Shown: positions 17,562 to 25,490 of the stretch, in pieces | Layout: each line of letters begins with the position of its first letter | How positions within the stretch are numbered: position 1 is the stretch's first letter | Source: Mycobacterium pinniadriaticum | Lineage (GTDB): Bacteria; Actinomycetota; Actinomycetes; Mycobacteriales; Mycobacteriaceae | Assembly: GCF_026242045.1 (NCBI RefSeq) | Contig: NZ_JAPJDO010000013.1 | Location: 1 to 64,000 of the forward strand | Length of the DNA: 64,000 nt | Direction of reading: 5' to 3' | The notes under the pieces: model-generated | The model's database searches: none | What the model saw: only the letters and a program-made list of their open reading frames with translations | What the model was told of the DNA's origin: nothing | Program-made: the position numbers and the translations under genes

Positions 17562-18398
17562 ATGAGCGCACCTGCGGCTAACCGCCCTGCGACCGGCGTC
17601 TTCTCACCCGGCCGTGCCCAGATATCGCAACGCACCCTGCGGACCGACAACTGGCTGAAGTCACCCATCCTCATCGACCTGGGTTTCGCCGCGTTCGTCA
17701 TCTACGCGACGGTGCGCGCGTTCCAGCGGGACCACTTCTTCGTTCCGCAGTACCACTACCTGACGCCGTTCTACTCGCCGTGCCTGAGCAAGGCCTGCGG
17801 CGAGGCCAGCGATTTCTGGCCGCAGATCCTGCCGGCTTCCGGGCCGCTGTCGTTGCTGCCCTACGCCTTCCTGTCGCTGCCGTTCCTGCTGCTCTTCCGG
17901 CTGACCTGCTACTACTACCGCGGCGCCTACTACCGCACGGTGTGGCAGGCCCCGACCGCCTGCGCGGTGGCCGAGCCGCACGCGAAATACACTGGGGAGA
18001 CGCGGCTTCCGCTGATCATCCAGAACTCCCACCGGTACTTCTTCTACATCGCCGGCATCATCTCGGTGATCAACACCTACGACGCGATCGTGGCCTTCCA
18101 CTCCGAGGACGGGCCCGGTGGCTTCGGATTCGGCCTGGGCAACATCATTCTGGTCGGCAATGTGATCATGCTGTGGGTCTACACGATTTCCTGCCACTCC
18201 TGCCGCCACGTCACCGGCGGGCGGCTCAAACACTTCTCCAAGCACCCGGTGCGCTACTGGATCTGGACACAGGTCAGCAAGCTCAACACCCGGCACAAGA
18301 TGTACGCCTGGATCACCCTCGGCACCCTGATGCTCACCGATTTCTACGTCGCGCTGGTGGCCAGTGGCACCATCTCCGACCTGAGATTCGTTGGCTGA
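17562..18398 (+). CDS. sdhC: Succinate dehydrogenase Sdh1, membrane anchor subunit
   Basis: 278 residues from ATG 17562 (GAAGGGG upstream). About five membrane helices are visible (residues 38-58, 95-118, 160-180, 185-210, 240-262). It anchors the flavoprotein and iron-sulfur subunits and passes electrons to menaquinone. Unusual for SDH anchors, it has a cysteine/histidine set: Cys74 and Cys79 in SPCLSKACGE and Cys211-His212-Cys214-His216 in SCHSCRH. A membrane-embedded Rieske-type 2Fe-2S cluster has been reported for mycobacterial Sdh1, and these residues are the natural candidates; I cannot map the ligands from sequence alone. Corresponds to Rv0249c; first gene of the sdh1 operon. Confidence 0.9.
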   Translation: MSAPAANRPATGVFSPGRAQISQRTLRTDNWLKSPILIDLGFAAFVIYATVRAFQRDHFFVPQYHYLTPFYSPCLSKACGEASDFWPQILPASGPLSLLPYAFLSLPFLLLFRLTCYYYRGAYYRTVWQAPTACAVAEPHAKYTGETRLPLIIQNSHRYFFYIAGIISVINTYDAIVAFHSEDGPGGFGFGLGNIILVGNVIMLWVYTISCHSCRHVTGGRLKHFSKHPVRYWIWTQVSKLNTRHKMYAWITLGTLMLTDFYVALVASGTISDLRFVG

Positions 18399-18430
18399 CG
18401 CCCAGATCCATTGGCTGACGCATATATCCA
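18391..18430. repeat. Imperfect 20-bp tandem duplication over the sdhC stop codon
   Basis: TTGGCTGACGCCCAGATCCA (18391-18410) is followed directly by TTGGCTGACGCATATATCCA (18411-18430), 17 of 20 identical. The first copy contains the sdhC stop codon. It looks like a recent slippage duplication that lengthened the spacer before sdhA. Confidence 0.8.
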
Positions 18431-18457
18431 AACCACAGCTCTAGCGAGGCGAATCAA

Positions 18458-20389
18458 ATGACGGTTGAGGTCGAACGGCACTCCTACGACGTCGTCGTGA
18501 TCGGTGCCGGCGGCTCGGGTCTACGCGCGGTCATCGAAGCCCGGGAACGGGGCCTCAAGGTCGCCGTGGTCACCAAATCGCTGTTCGGCAAGGCGCACAC
18601 CGTGATGGCCGAGGGCGGCTGCGCCGCGGCCATGCGCAACGTCAACACCAAGGACAGCTGGCAGGTGCACTTCGGTGACACCATGCGCGGCGGCAAGTTC
18701 CTCAACAACTGGCGGATGGCCGAACTGCACGCGCAGGAAGCGCCCGACCGGGTGTGGGAGCTGGAGACCTACGGCGCGCTGTTCGACCGGACCAAGGACG
18801 GCAAGATCAGCCAGCGCAACTTCGGCGGGCACACCTACCCGCGGCTGGCACACGTCGGTGACCGCACCGGCCTGGAGATCATCCGCACCCTGCAGCAGAA
18901 GATCGTTTCGCTGCAGCAGGAGGACAAGGCCGAGCTCGGGGACTACGAGGCCCGGATCAAGGTCTTCCACGAATGCGCGATCACCGATCTGATCCTGGAC
19001 GACCACGACGGCGAAAAAAGGGTGGCCGGAGCCTTCGGCTACTGGCGCGAGACCGGCAACTTCATCCTCTTCGAAGCGCCGGCCGTGGTGCTGGCCACCG
19101 GAGGTATCGGCAAGTCGTTCAAGGTGTCGTCGAACTCCTGGGAGTACACCGGCGACGGGCACGCCCTGGCGCTGCGGGCCGGCTCGGCGCTGATCAACAT
19201 GGAGTTCATCCAGTTTCACCCGACCGGGATGGTCTGGCCGCTGTCGGTCAAGGGCATCCTGGTCACCGAGGGTGTGCGCGGCGACGGCGGGGTTCTGAAG
19301 AACTCCGAGGGCAGGCGCTTCATGTTCGACTACATCCCCGCGGTCTTCAAAGGCCAGTACGCCGAGACCGAAGAAGAGGCGGACAACTGGCTCAAGGACA
19401 ACGACAACTTCCGCCGCACACCGGACCTGCTACCGCGCGATGAGGTGGCCCGCGCCATCAACTCCGAGGTCAAGGCGGGCCGTGGCACTCCGCACGGCGG
19501 CGTCTACCTGGACATTGCGTCGCGGATGACGCCCGAGGAGATCAAGAAGCGCCTGCCGTCGATGTACCACCAGTTCATGGAGCTGGCGGAGGTCGACATC
19601 ACCAAGGACGAGATGGAGGTCGGCCCGACCTGCCACTACGTCATGGGCGGTATCGAGGTCGACCCGGACACCGGCGCGGCCGCAACCCCGGGGCTGTTCG
19701 CCGCCGGCGAGTGCTCGGGCGGTATGCACGGCTCGAACCGGCTCGGCGGCAACTCGTTGTCGGACCTGCTGGTGTTCGGCCGCCGTGCCGGGCTTGGCGC
19801 GGCTGACTATGTGCGGGGGCTGGCCAGCCGGCCGGCGGTATCGGAGCAGGCCGTCGAATCGGCGGCCGAGCTGGCCCTGCAACCGTTCAAGGGTCCGCAG
19901 GACGGCGCGCATCCGGAGAACCCGTACACCCTGCATGCCGATCTGCAGCAGACGATGAACGACCTGGTCGGCATCATCCGCACCCAGGGCGAAATCCAGC
20001 AAGCACTGGACAAGATCGAAGAGTTCAAGGTCCGCTACCGCAACGTCGAGTCGGACGGGAAGCGGGCGTTCAATCCGGGTTGGCACCTGGCCATCGACAT
20101 GCGCAACATGCTGTTGGTCAGCGAGTGCGTGGCCAAGGCCGCGCTGGCCCGTACCGAGAGCCGCGGCGGGCACACCCGTGACGATCACCCGAAGATGGAG
20201 GCCGAGTGGCGGCGCACGCTGTTGGTCTGCCGGACCGAGGGTGATGCGGTCGTGCCGGACGTGTCGGTGACCAAGGAACTGCAGACGCCGATGCGCGAAG
20301 ATCTGCTCGAGGTGTTCGAGATCGAGGAACTGTCCAAGTACTTCACCGACGAGGAGCTGGCGCAGCATCCGGGACGGAGGGCTCAGTGA
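18458..20389 (+). CDS. sdhA: Succinate dehydrogenase/fumarate reductase flavoprotein subunit
   Basis: 643 residues from ATG 18458, with GCGAGGCG upstream. The N-terminal FAD Rossmann motif is DVVVIGAGGSGLRAVIEARERG; the histidine for covalent flavin attachment lies in GKAHTVMAEGG (about residue 46). Further signatures are QFHPTGM, TEGVRGDGG, GGHTYPRLAHVGDRTG and a C-terminal TESRGGHTRDDHP capping region. The enzyme oxidises succinate to fumarate on the cytoplasmic face. Its stop overlaps the sdhB start by four bases. Homologue of Rv0248c; mycobacterial Sdh1 is the form used in aerobic growth. Confidence 0.95.
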   Translation: MTVEVERHSYDVVVIGAGGSGLRAVIEARERGLKVAVVTKSLFGKAHTVMAEGGCAAAMRNVNTKDSWQVHFGDTMRGGKFLNNWRMAELHAQEAPDRVWELETYGALFDRTKDGKISQRNFGGHTYPRLAHVGDRTGLEIIRTLQQKIVSLQQEDKAELGDYEARIKVFHECAITDLILDDHDGEKRVAGAFGYWRETGNFILFEAPAVVLATGGIGKSFKVSSNSWEYTGDGHALALRAGSALINMEFIQFHPTGMVWPLSVKGILVTEGVRGDGGVLKNSEGRRFMFDYIPAVFKGQYAETEEEADNWLKDNDNFRRTPDLLPRDEVARAINSEVKAGRGTPHGGVYLDIASRMTPEEIKKRLPSMYHQFMELAEVDITKDEMEVGPTCHYVMGGIEVDPDTGAAATPGLFAAGECSGGMHGSNRLGGNSLSDLLVFGRRAGLGAADYVRGLASRPAVSEQAVESAAELALQPFKGPQDGAHPENPYTLHADLQQTMNDLVGIIRTQGEIQQALDKIEEFKVRYRNVESDGKRAFNPGWHLAIDMRNMLLVSECVAKAALARTESRGGHTRDDHPKMEAEWRRTLLVCRTEGDAVVPDVSVTKELQTPMREDLLEVFEIEELSKYFTDEELAQHPGRRAQ

Positions 20390-21135
20390 GCTACCAGGCG
20401 AAGCTGCGAGTGTGGCGCGGCGACGACGACGGCGGCGGCCTGCAGGACTACTCGGTCGACGTCAACGAGGGTGAGGTCGTTCTCGACATCGTCCACCGGC
20501 TGCAGGCCGAGCAGACCCCCGACCTCGCGGTGCGGTGGAACTGCAAGGCCGGTAAGTGCGGCTCGTGCTCGGCGGAGATCAACGGCCGGCCGAGGCTGAT
20601 GTGCATGACCCGGATGTCGACGTTCGAGCCGGACGAGACCATCACGATCACCCCGCTGCGCACCTTCCCGGTGATCCGCGACCTGGTCACCGACGTGTCG
20701 TTCAACTACGAGAAGGCTCGGGCGATCCCGGCATTCGCACCGCCGAAGGACCTGCAACCCGGCGAATACCGGATGGCCCAGGTGGACGTCGAGCGCTCGC
20801 AGGAGTTCCGCAAGTGCATCGAATGCTTCCTGTGCCAGAACGTCTGCCACGTGGTCCGCGACCACGAGGAGAACAAAGAGGAGTTCGCCGGCCCGCGCTT
20901 CCTGATGCGGATCGCCGAGCTGGACATGCACCCGCTGGACACGCTGGACCGCAAGGACATGGCCCAGGAGGAGTTCGGCCTGGGCTACTGCAACATCACC
21001 AAGTGCTGCACCGAGGTGTGCCCCGAGCACATCAAGATCACCGACAACGCGCTGATCCCGATGAAGGAGCGCGTGGTCGACCGCAAGTACGACCCGGTGG
21101 TGTGGCTCGGCAACAAACTGTTCCGGAAGAAGTAG
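20386..21135 (+). CDS. sdhB: Succinate dehydrogenase iron-sulfur subunit
   Basis: 249 residues from GTG 20386. Three cluster motifs are intact: the 2Fe-2S ferredoxin site CKAGKCGSCSAEINGRPRLMC (about residues 53-73), the CIECFLCQNVC site (about 145) and CNITKCCTEVC (about 203) for the 4Fe-4S and 3Fe-4S clusters. It carries electrons from the flavoprotein to the membrane anchor. Last gene of the operon; a strong hairpin follows at once. Homologue of Rv0247c. Confidence 0.95.
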   Translation: MSYQAKLRVWRGDDDGGGLQDYSVDVNEGEVVLDIVHRLQAEQTPDLAVRWNCKAGKCGSCSAEINGRPRLMCMTRMSTFEPDETITITPLRTFPVIRDLVTDVSFNYEKARAIPAFAPPKDLQPGEYRMAQVDVERSQEFRKCIECFLCQNVCHVVRDHEENKEEFAGPRFLMRIAELDMHPLDTLDRKDMAQEEFGLGYCNITKCCTEVCPEHIKITDNALIPMKERVVDRKYDPVVWLGNKLFRKK

Positions 21136-21137
21136 CG

Positions 21138-21196
21138 CGAGCAGTCGCAAAAGCCCCCGACACGCCGATGTGTTCGGGGGCTTTTGCGACTGCTCG
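21138..21196. terminator. Perfect 23-bp hairpin after the sdh1 operon
   Basis: Bases 21138-21160 pair without mismatch with 21174-21196; the loop is 13 bases. The stem includes an AAAAGCCCCCGA core, so on the + strand the descending arm has CTTTT. It starts two bases after the sdhB stop and should end transcription firmly before the small gene at 21243. Confidence 0.9.
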
Positions 21197-21242
21197 GCCA
21201 TTGAAGGTTCCCGGCAGCCGAGACGTGGGTAGCCTCAAAAGC

Positions 21243-21398
21243 ATGGGGACTGTACATAGCGTCAATGACATTCGCACCGCGATCCGCGAGCTGTCCGCCC
21301 GTGCCGAGTTGGCCCGCAAGGAGGGCCGGCCCGACGACGCAGCCGAGATCGAACGGCGCATTGCCGGTTATCGCGAAGAACTCGGCGAGAAACCCTAA
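21243..21398 (+). CDS. 51-residue conserved-looking small protein
   Basis: ATG 21243 to stop 21398: a short, charged, helical protein with VNDIRTAIRELSARAELARK and DDAAEIERRIAGYREELGEKP, which would form two antiparallel or one long amphipathic helix. TAGCCT stands 7 nt before the ATG, suggesting a leaderless transcript separate from sdh1. I do not recognise the family. Composition and codon use are like a real gene (GC-rich third positions). It converges on the flavin reductase gene. Confidence 0.65.
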   Translation: MGTVHSVNDIRTAIRELSARAELARKEGRPDDAAEIERRIAGYREELGEKP

Positions 21399-21422
21399 CC
21401 CGCAAGGCGGGGCCGGGCTGCG

Positions 21423-21983
<561 letters not shown>

Positions 21984-21991
21984 CTAAGGCC

Positions 21992-23704
21992 GTGCCGAAC
22001 GTTTCAATCCTGTCCGTGCTGCGCGAACGCGCTGGTCTGACACCAGACGACGTCGCCTTCACGTTCACCGATTACGACCGGGACTGGAACGGAATCGCCG
22101 AGAGCTTGACCTGGTCGCAGCTGTATCGCCGGACCCTGAACGTCGCGCAGGAGATCAGCCAACACGGAGTACCCGGCGACCGGGCACTGATCATCGCTCC
22201 GCAGGGCCTGGCCTACGTCGTCGCGTTCCTGGGGGCCATGCAGGCCGGGTTCATTGCCGTCCCGCTGTCGGTACCGGTCCCGGGTTCGCACGACGAGCGG
22301 GTCAGCGCTGTGGTGACCGATACGTCGCCGACGGTGGTGCTGACCACCTCCGAGGTCTTCGAAGTCGCCGCGCAGTATGTGGACGACGGCGCCGCCGTGA
22401 TCGCCACGATCGCGGTGGACACGCTCGATCTGGACGCCGAGAAAGCCGTCGACACCGAGGTACCCGACGGACCGGATATCGCGTATCTGCAATACACCTC
22501 GGGCTCGACGAGGCTACCGGCCGGGGTGATGATCTCGCACCGCAACGTGGTCGCGAATTTTGCCCAACTGATGGCCGAGTACGTGCCCCACCACGGTGGC
22601 AAGTTCCCCCCGGGAACCAGCCTGGTGTCGTGGCTGCCCTTCTTCCACGACATGGGTCTGATACTCGGGATCGCGGCACCGATCCTCGGCGGGTATCCAG
22701 CCGACCTGATGAGTCCGATCGCGTTCCTGTCCCGCCCGGTGCGATGGCTTCAGGCCATGGCCCGCCAGCCCAGAGCGTGGTCGGGCGCACCCAACTTCGC
22801 GTTCGACCTCACCGCACGGCGCGCCACCGACGACGAATTGGCGGCCCTCGACCTCAGCGGCGTCGTCGGCATCATCAACGGCGCCGAACGCATCCATCCC
22901 GAGACCCTGGTCAGATTCAACGAACGCCTCGCGCCCAACGGTTTCCGCCCGGAGATGATCGCGCCCTCCTACGGTCTGGCCGAGGCGACGGTCTACGTCA
23001 CCAGCAGCGCGGCGAACCGGGTGCCGGAGGTGGCCGAGTTCGACCCCGTCGAGCTGTCCCTCGGGACGGCTGTCCCCAAGGCCGGCGGGTCACCGTTGTT
23101 GCGGTACCGGCTGCCGGTGTCGCCGCTGGTGCGGATCGTCGATGCCGACACCTGCCGGCTGTGCCCGGACGGCACCATCGGCGAGATCTGGACGCACGGC
23201 GAGAACGTCTCCGCCGGGTACTGGCGCAAACCGGAGCAGACCGGGTCCGCGTTCGGCGGGACGCTGCTCGACCCGCCCGCGGGCACCCCGGAGAGCGGCT
23301 GGCTGCGGACCGGTGATCAGGGCTTCGTCTCCGAGGGCGATCTGTTCATCGTGGGCCGCATCAAGGACATGCTGATCGTGCGTGGCCGCAACCACTACTC
23401 CGATGACATCGAGTCGACGGTGCAGAAGATCACCCGCGGTCGGGTGGCCGCCATCGCGGTGTCCGACGAGCAGACCGAGACATTGGTGACGATCGTCGAG
23501 CTGAAGAAGCGTGAAGATTTCGACGAATACGGACAAGTGAAAAACGATGTGATCGCCGCGATCTCGCGTGCGCACGGCCTGCAGGTGGCCGATATCGTGC
23601 TGGTGGAACCGGGGTCCATCCCCACCACCACCAGTGGCAAGGTCCGCCGGGCAGCGAGCATCGAGCAGTACCGCCAAGGACAGTTCGCGCGGTTGGATGC
23701 GTAG
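21992..23704 (+). CDS. fadD23: Fatty acyl-AMP ligase FadD23 of the TPP locus
   Basis: 570 residues from GTG 21992; TAGCCT lies 6 nt upstream (leaderless look). ANL fold with the ATP loop YTSGSTRLPAGVMISH (about residue 168), SWLPFFHDMGLI, the FAAL-type PSYGLAEATVYVT motif and GWLRTGDQGFVSEGDLFIVGRIKDMLIVRGRNHYSDDIE near the C terminus; the catalytic lysine is in TTSGKVRRA. FAALs make acyl-adenylates and load them on a PKS instead of CoA. Beside a Pks, PapA and MmpL10 this is the FadD23 that activates the starter acid for phleic acid synthesis. Followed 12 bases later by the SfLAP gene. Confidence 0.92.
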   Translation: MPNVSILSVLRERAGLTPDDVAFTFTDYDRDWNGIAESLTWSQLYRRTLNVAQEISQHGVPGDRALIIAPQGLAYVVAFLGAMQAGFIAVPLSVPVPGSHDERVSAVVTDTSPTVVLTTSEVFEVAAQYVDDGAAVIATIAVDTLDLDAEKAVDTEVPDGPDIAYLQYTSGSTRLPAGVMISHRNVVANFAQLMAEYVPHHGGKFPPGTSLVSWLPFFHDMGLILGIAAPILGGYPADLMSPIAFLSRPVRWLQAMARQPRAWSGAPNFAFDLTARRATDDELAALDLSGVVGIINGAERIHPETLVRFNERLAPNGFRPEMIAPSYGLAEATVYVTSSAANRVPEVAEFDPVELSLGTAVPKAGGSPLLRYRLPVSPLVRIVDADTCRLCPDGTIGEIWTHGENVSAGYWRKPEQTGSAFGGTLLDPPAGTPESGWLRTGDQGFVSEGDLFIVGRIKDMLIVRGRNHYSDDIESTVQKITRGRVAAIAVSDEQTETLVTIVELKKREDFDEYGQVKNDVIAAISRAHGLQVADIVLVEPGSIPTTTSGKVRRAASIEQYRQGQFARLDA

Positions 23705-23716
23705 CTGATCTCGCCG

Positions 23717-24352
23717 ATGTGGTTCACCCTGTTGGTGATGGCTGTCGCGGTCAGTCTGGAACCGTTTCGCATCGGGATGTCGGTGCTGATGTTGAATCGG
23801 CCCCGGCCCCATCTACAGCTTTCGGCCTTCTTGTGCGGCGGGTTCCTGATGGGCCTGACTGTGGGTGCGGTGGTGTTGTTCGCGCTGGAGTCCCGTATCC
23901 CCGCGTCGGCTCACTTCACCCTGCCCAGAGTGCAGATCGTCATCGGTGTGCTGGCCCTGCTGGCGGCAGCGCTCATAGCCGTCACCAAGGGCCGCGACCG
24001 CACCCCGCCGGCGTGGCTGAGCCGTCTGCTCGACGGTCAGTCACTGTGGGTGGCCGGGGTGGCCGGGCTGGGTATCGCGCTGCCCTCGATCGACTATCTG
24101 GCCGCACTGGCCGTCATCGCCGCCGGCGCAGCCGCCCCGGCTGTCCGGTTCGGGGCATTGCTGACGTTCAACGTGGTGGCGTTCGCGCTGGTGGAGATCC
24201 CGCTGCTGGCCTATCTGGTGGCGCCGCAGCGCACCCTTGCGGCCATGACCGCATTGCACGGCTGGATCCGTGCACGGCGCCGGCGTGAGGTCGCGGTGCT
24301 ACTGGCTGTGGTGGGTGTCGTGTTGCTGACCGCGGGCCTACTCGGCGTGTGA
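23717..24352 (+). CDS. SfLAP/Gap family lipid-addressing membrane protein
   Basis: 211 residues, 12 bases after fadD23 and surely co-transcribed. Six hydrophobic segments fill the protein (MWFTLLVMAVAVSLEPFRIGMSVLMLNRPRP, LCGGFLMGLTVGAVVLFALE, VQIVIGVLALLAAALIAV and others). The EPFRIG/MLNRPRP start and RP-rich first loop match the sulfolipid-1-addressing (Sap) and GPL-addressing (Gap) proteins, small integral membrane proteins needed for surface delivery of their glycolipids. By position it should serve trehalose polyphleate or its diacyltrehalose precursor. Confidence 0.85.
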   Translation: MWFTLLVMAVAVSLEPFRIGMSVLMLNRPRPHLQLSAFLCGGFLMGLTVGAVVLFALESRIPASAHFTLPRVQIVIGVLALLAAALIAVTKGRDRTPPAWLSRLLDGQSLWVAGVAGLGIALPSIDYLAALAVIAAGAAAPAVRFGALLTFNVVAFALVEIPLLAYLVAPQRTLAAMTALHGWIRARRRREVAVLLAVVGVVLLTAGLLGV

Positions 24353-24365
24353 ACCGCCCGCGGCC

Positions 24366-25490
24366 TCAGTGCGCGCTCGGGCCGTGATTCAACACGTACT
24401 GCGCGCCGGCGAGGAGCTGCGACAGCGGATCGGCGCCACCGCCGAAGGCGGCCTGGGTGGCCGGCGCGGTGACGGCCGCGGGGTCGTAGCCGTTCACCGG
24501 ATCCACCTCGATCGGCGCGGTCAGCGGATCGTCGTTGCGCGAATATCCGGAATCCACCATCGGTTTCAGCACCGCGTCCAGCTTGTTCAGGGTGGCCTCG
24601 TCCACACCGAGATATTTGAACGGCAAGACCAGCGGTAGGTGTTGTTCGGGGATCAGGTACGTCGTCGTCTTGGCTCCCCTGGAGTTGACGGTCGTCCGGA
24701 TGTTGCGCGGCGGCACCATGCTCGGGTTGGTGAACGCGACGGCCGTATGCCCGGTCGCCAGGCCCACGACCGCGTTGGCAACCGCCATCCAGTTGTCCTG
24801 CCGGTCCGGCCAGTCGGCGATGCTGTCATACGCGGAGACGAACCGGTAGGAGTCGTACTGGCTGTCCACCGGGGGCGGAATCTTGTAGTCGAGTGCCGGG
24901 ACGACGCTGCCGACCGGGAAGTTCTGGGCCAGGAAGCTCGCGCCGAAGGCGTGCGGGGCGATCGGATCGCCATAGGTGGCGAAGGACAACTGATCCGGTG
25001 GCGGGGCGTTGGGATCGGTGGCCAGCCGGTTCTGCACGGCGTTGAGCACCATCGCACCTTCGGACAGGCCGATCGCGGTCCCGGGACCGCCCGCGCGGAT
25101 CGCCGCCAGGACGTTGCCCTCCCCCTCGTCGACCGACTCGCCGATGCTCGGACCGTCCAGGCCGAGGCCGGGGAAGTTGTCGTCCAGCCTGCCGATGCCC
25201 GGGAACAGCCGCTCCAGCGTGTGGCCCTGAACCTGGCCGGCGGGATAGTCGACGATCTGCCGGTCCAGGCCGGGGAACCAGTCCGCGCCGGTGCGCCGGA
25301 TGTACTCGTCGTAGGGGATGCCCAGAACGTGAGCGCCGCCCAGGGCATATCCCCGGCCCGGCGTGCCCAGCGGGGTAGGCGTGGGCCCGTCGCCCTGCGA
25401 CCCGCCGGGCGACGGCTGGTCGGCGGTGGCGACGCCCGCGGTCGCACACACGGTCAGCAGCGTGGTCACTGCCGCGACTAGCTTCTTCAT
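24366..25490 (-). CDS. PE-PPE domain secreted acyltransferase of the TPP locus
   Basis: 374 residues from ATG 25490. A Sec signal peptide ([22 protein letters not shown]) is followed by the PE-PPE serine-hydrolase domain without any PE or PPE domain: [28 protein letters not shown], the nucleophile elbow GLSEGAM with Ser143 and [13 protein letters not shown]. The active-site histidine is probably that in [12 protein letters not shown]. Proteins of this type (Chp1/Chp2 in M. tuberculosis) transfer acyl groups between trehalose lipids outside the membrane; the TPP-locus member has been reported to make the final polyacylated product. It overlaps mmpL10 by four bases. Confidence 0.88.
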   Translation of the reverse strand: MKKLVAAVTTLLTVCATAGVATADQPSPGGSQGDGPTPTPLGTPGRGYALGGAHVLGIPYDEYIRRTGADWFPGLDRQIVDYPAGQVQGHTLERLFPGIGRLDDNFPGLGLDGPSIGESVDEGEGNVLAAIRAGGPGTAIGLSEGAMVLNAVQNRLATDPNAPPPDQLSFATYGDPIAPHAFGASFLAQNFPVGSVVPALDYKIPPPVDSQYDSYRFVSAYDSIADWPDRQDNWMAVANAVVGLATGHTAVAFTNPSMVPPRNIRTTVNSRGAKTTTYLIPEQHLPLVLPFKYLGVDEATLNKLDAVLKPMVDSGYSRNDDPLTAPIEVDPVNGYDPAAVTAPATQAAFGGGADPLSQLLAGAQYVLNHGPSAH

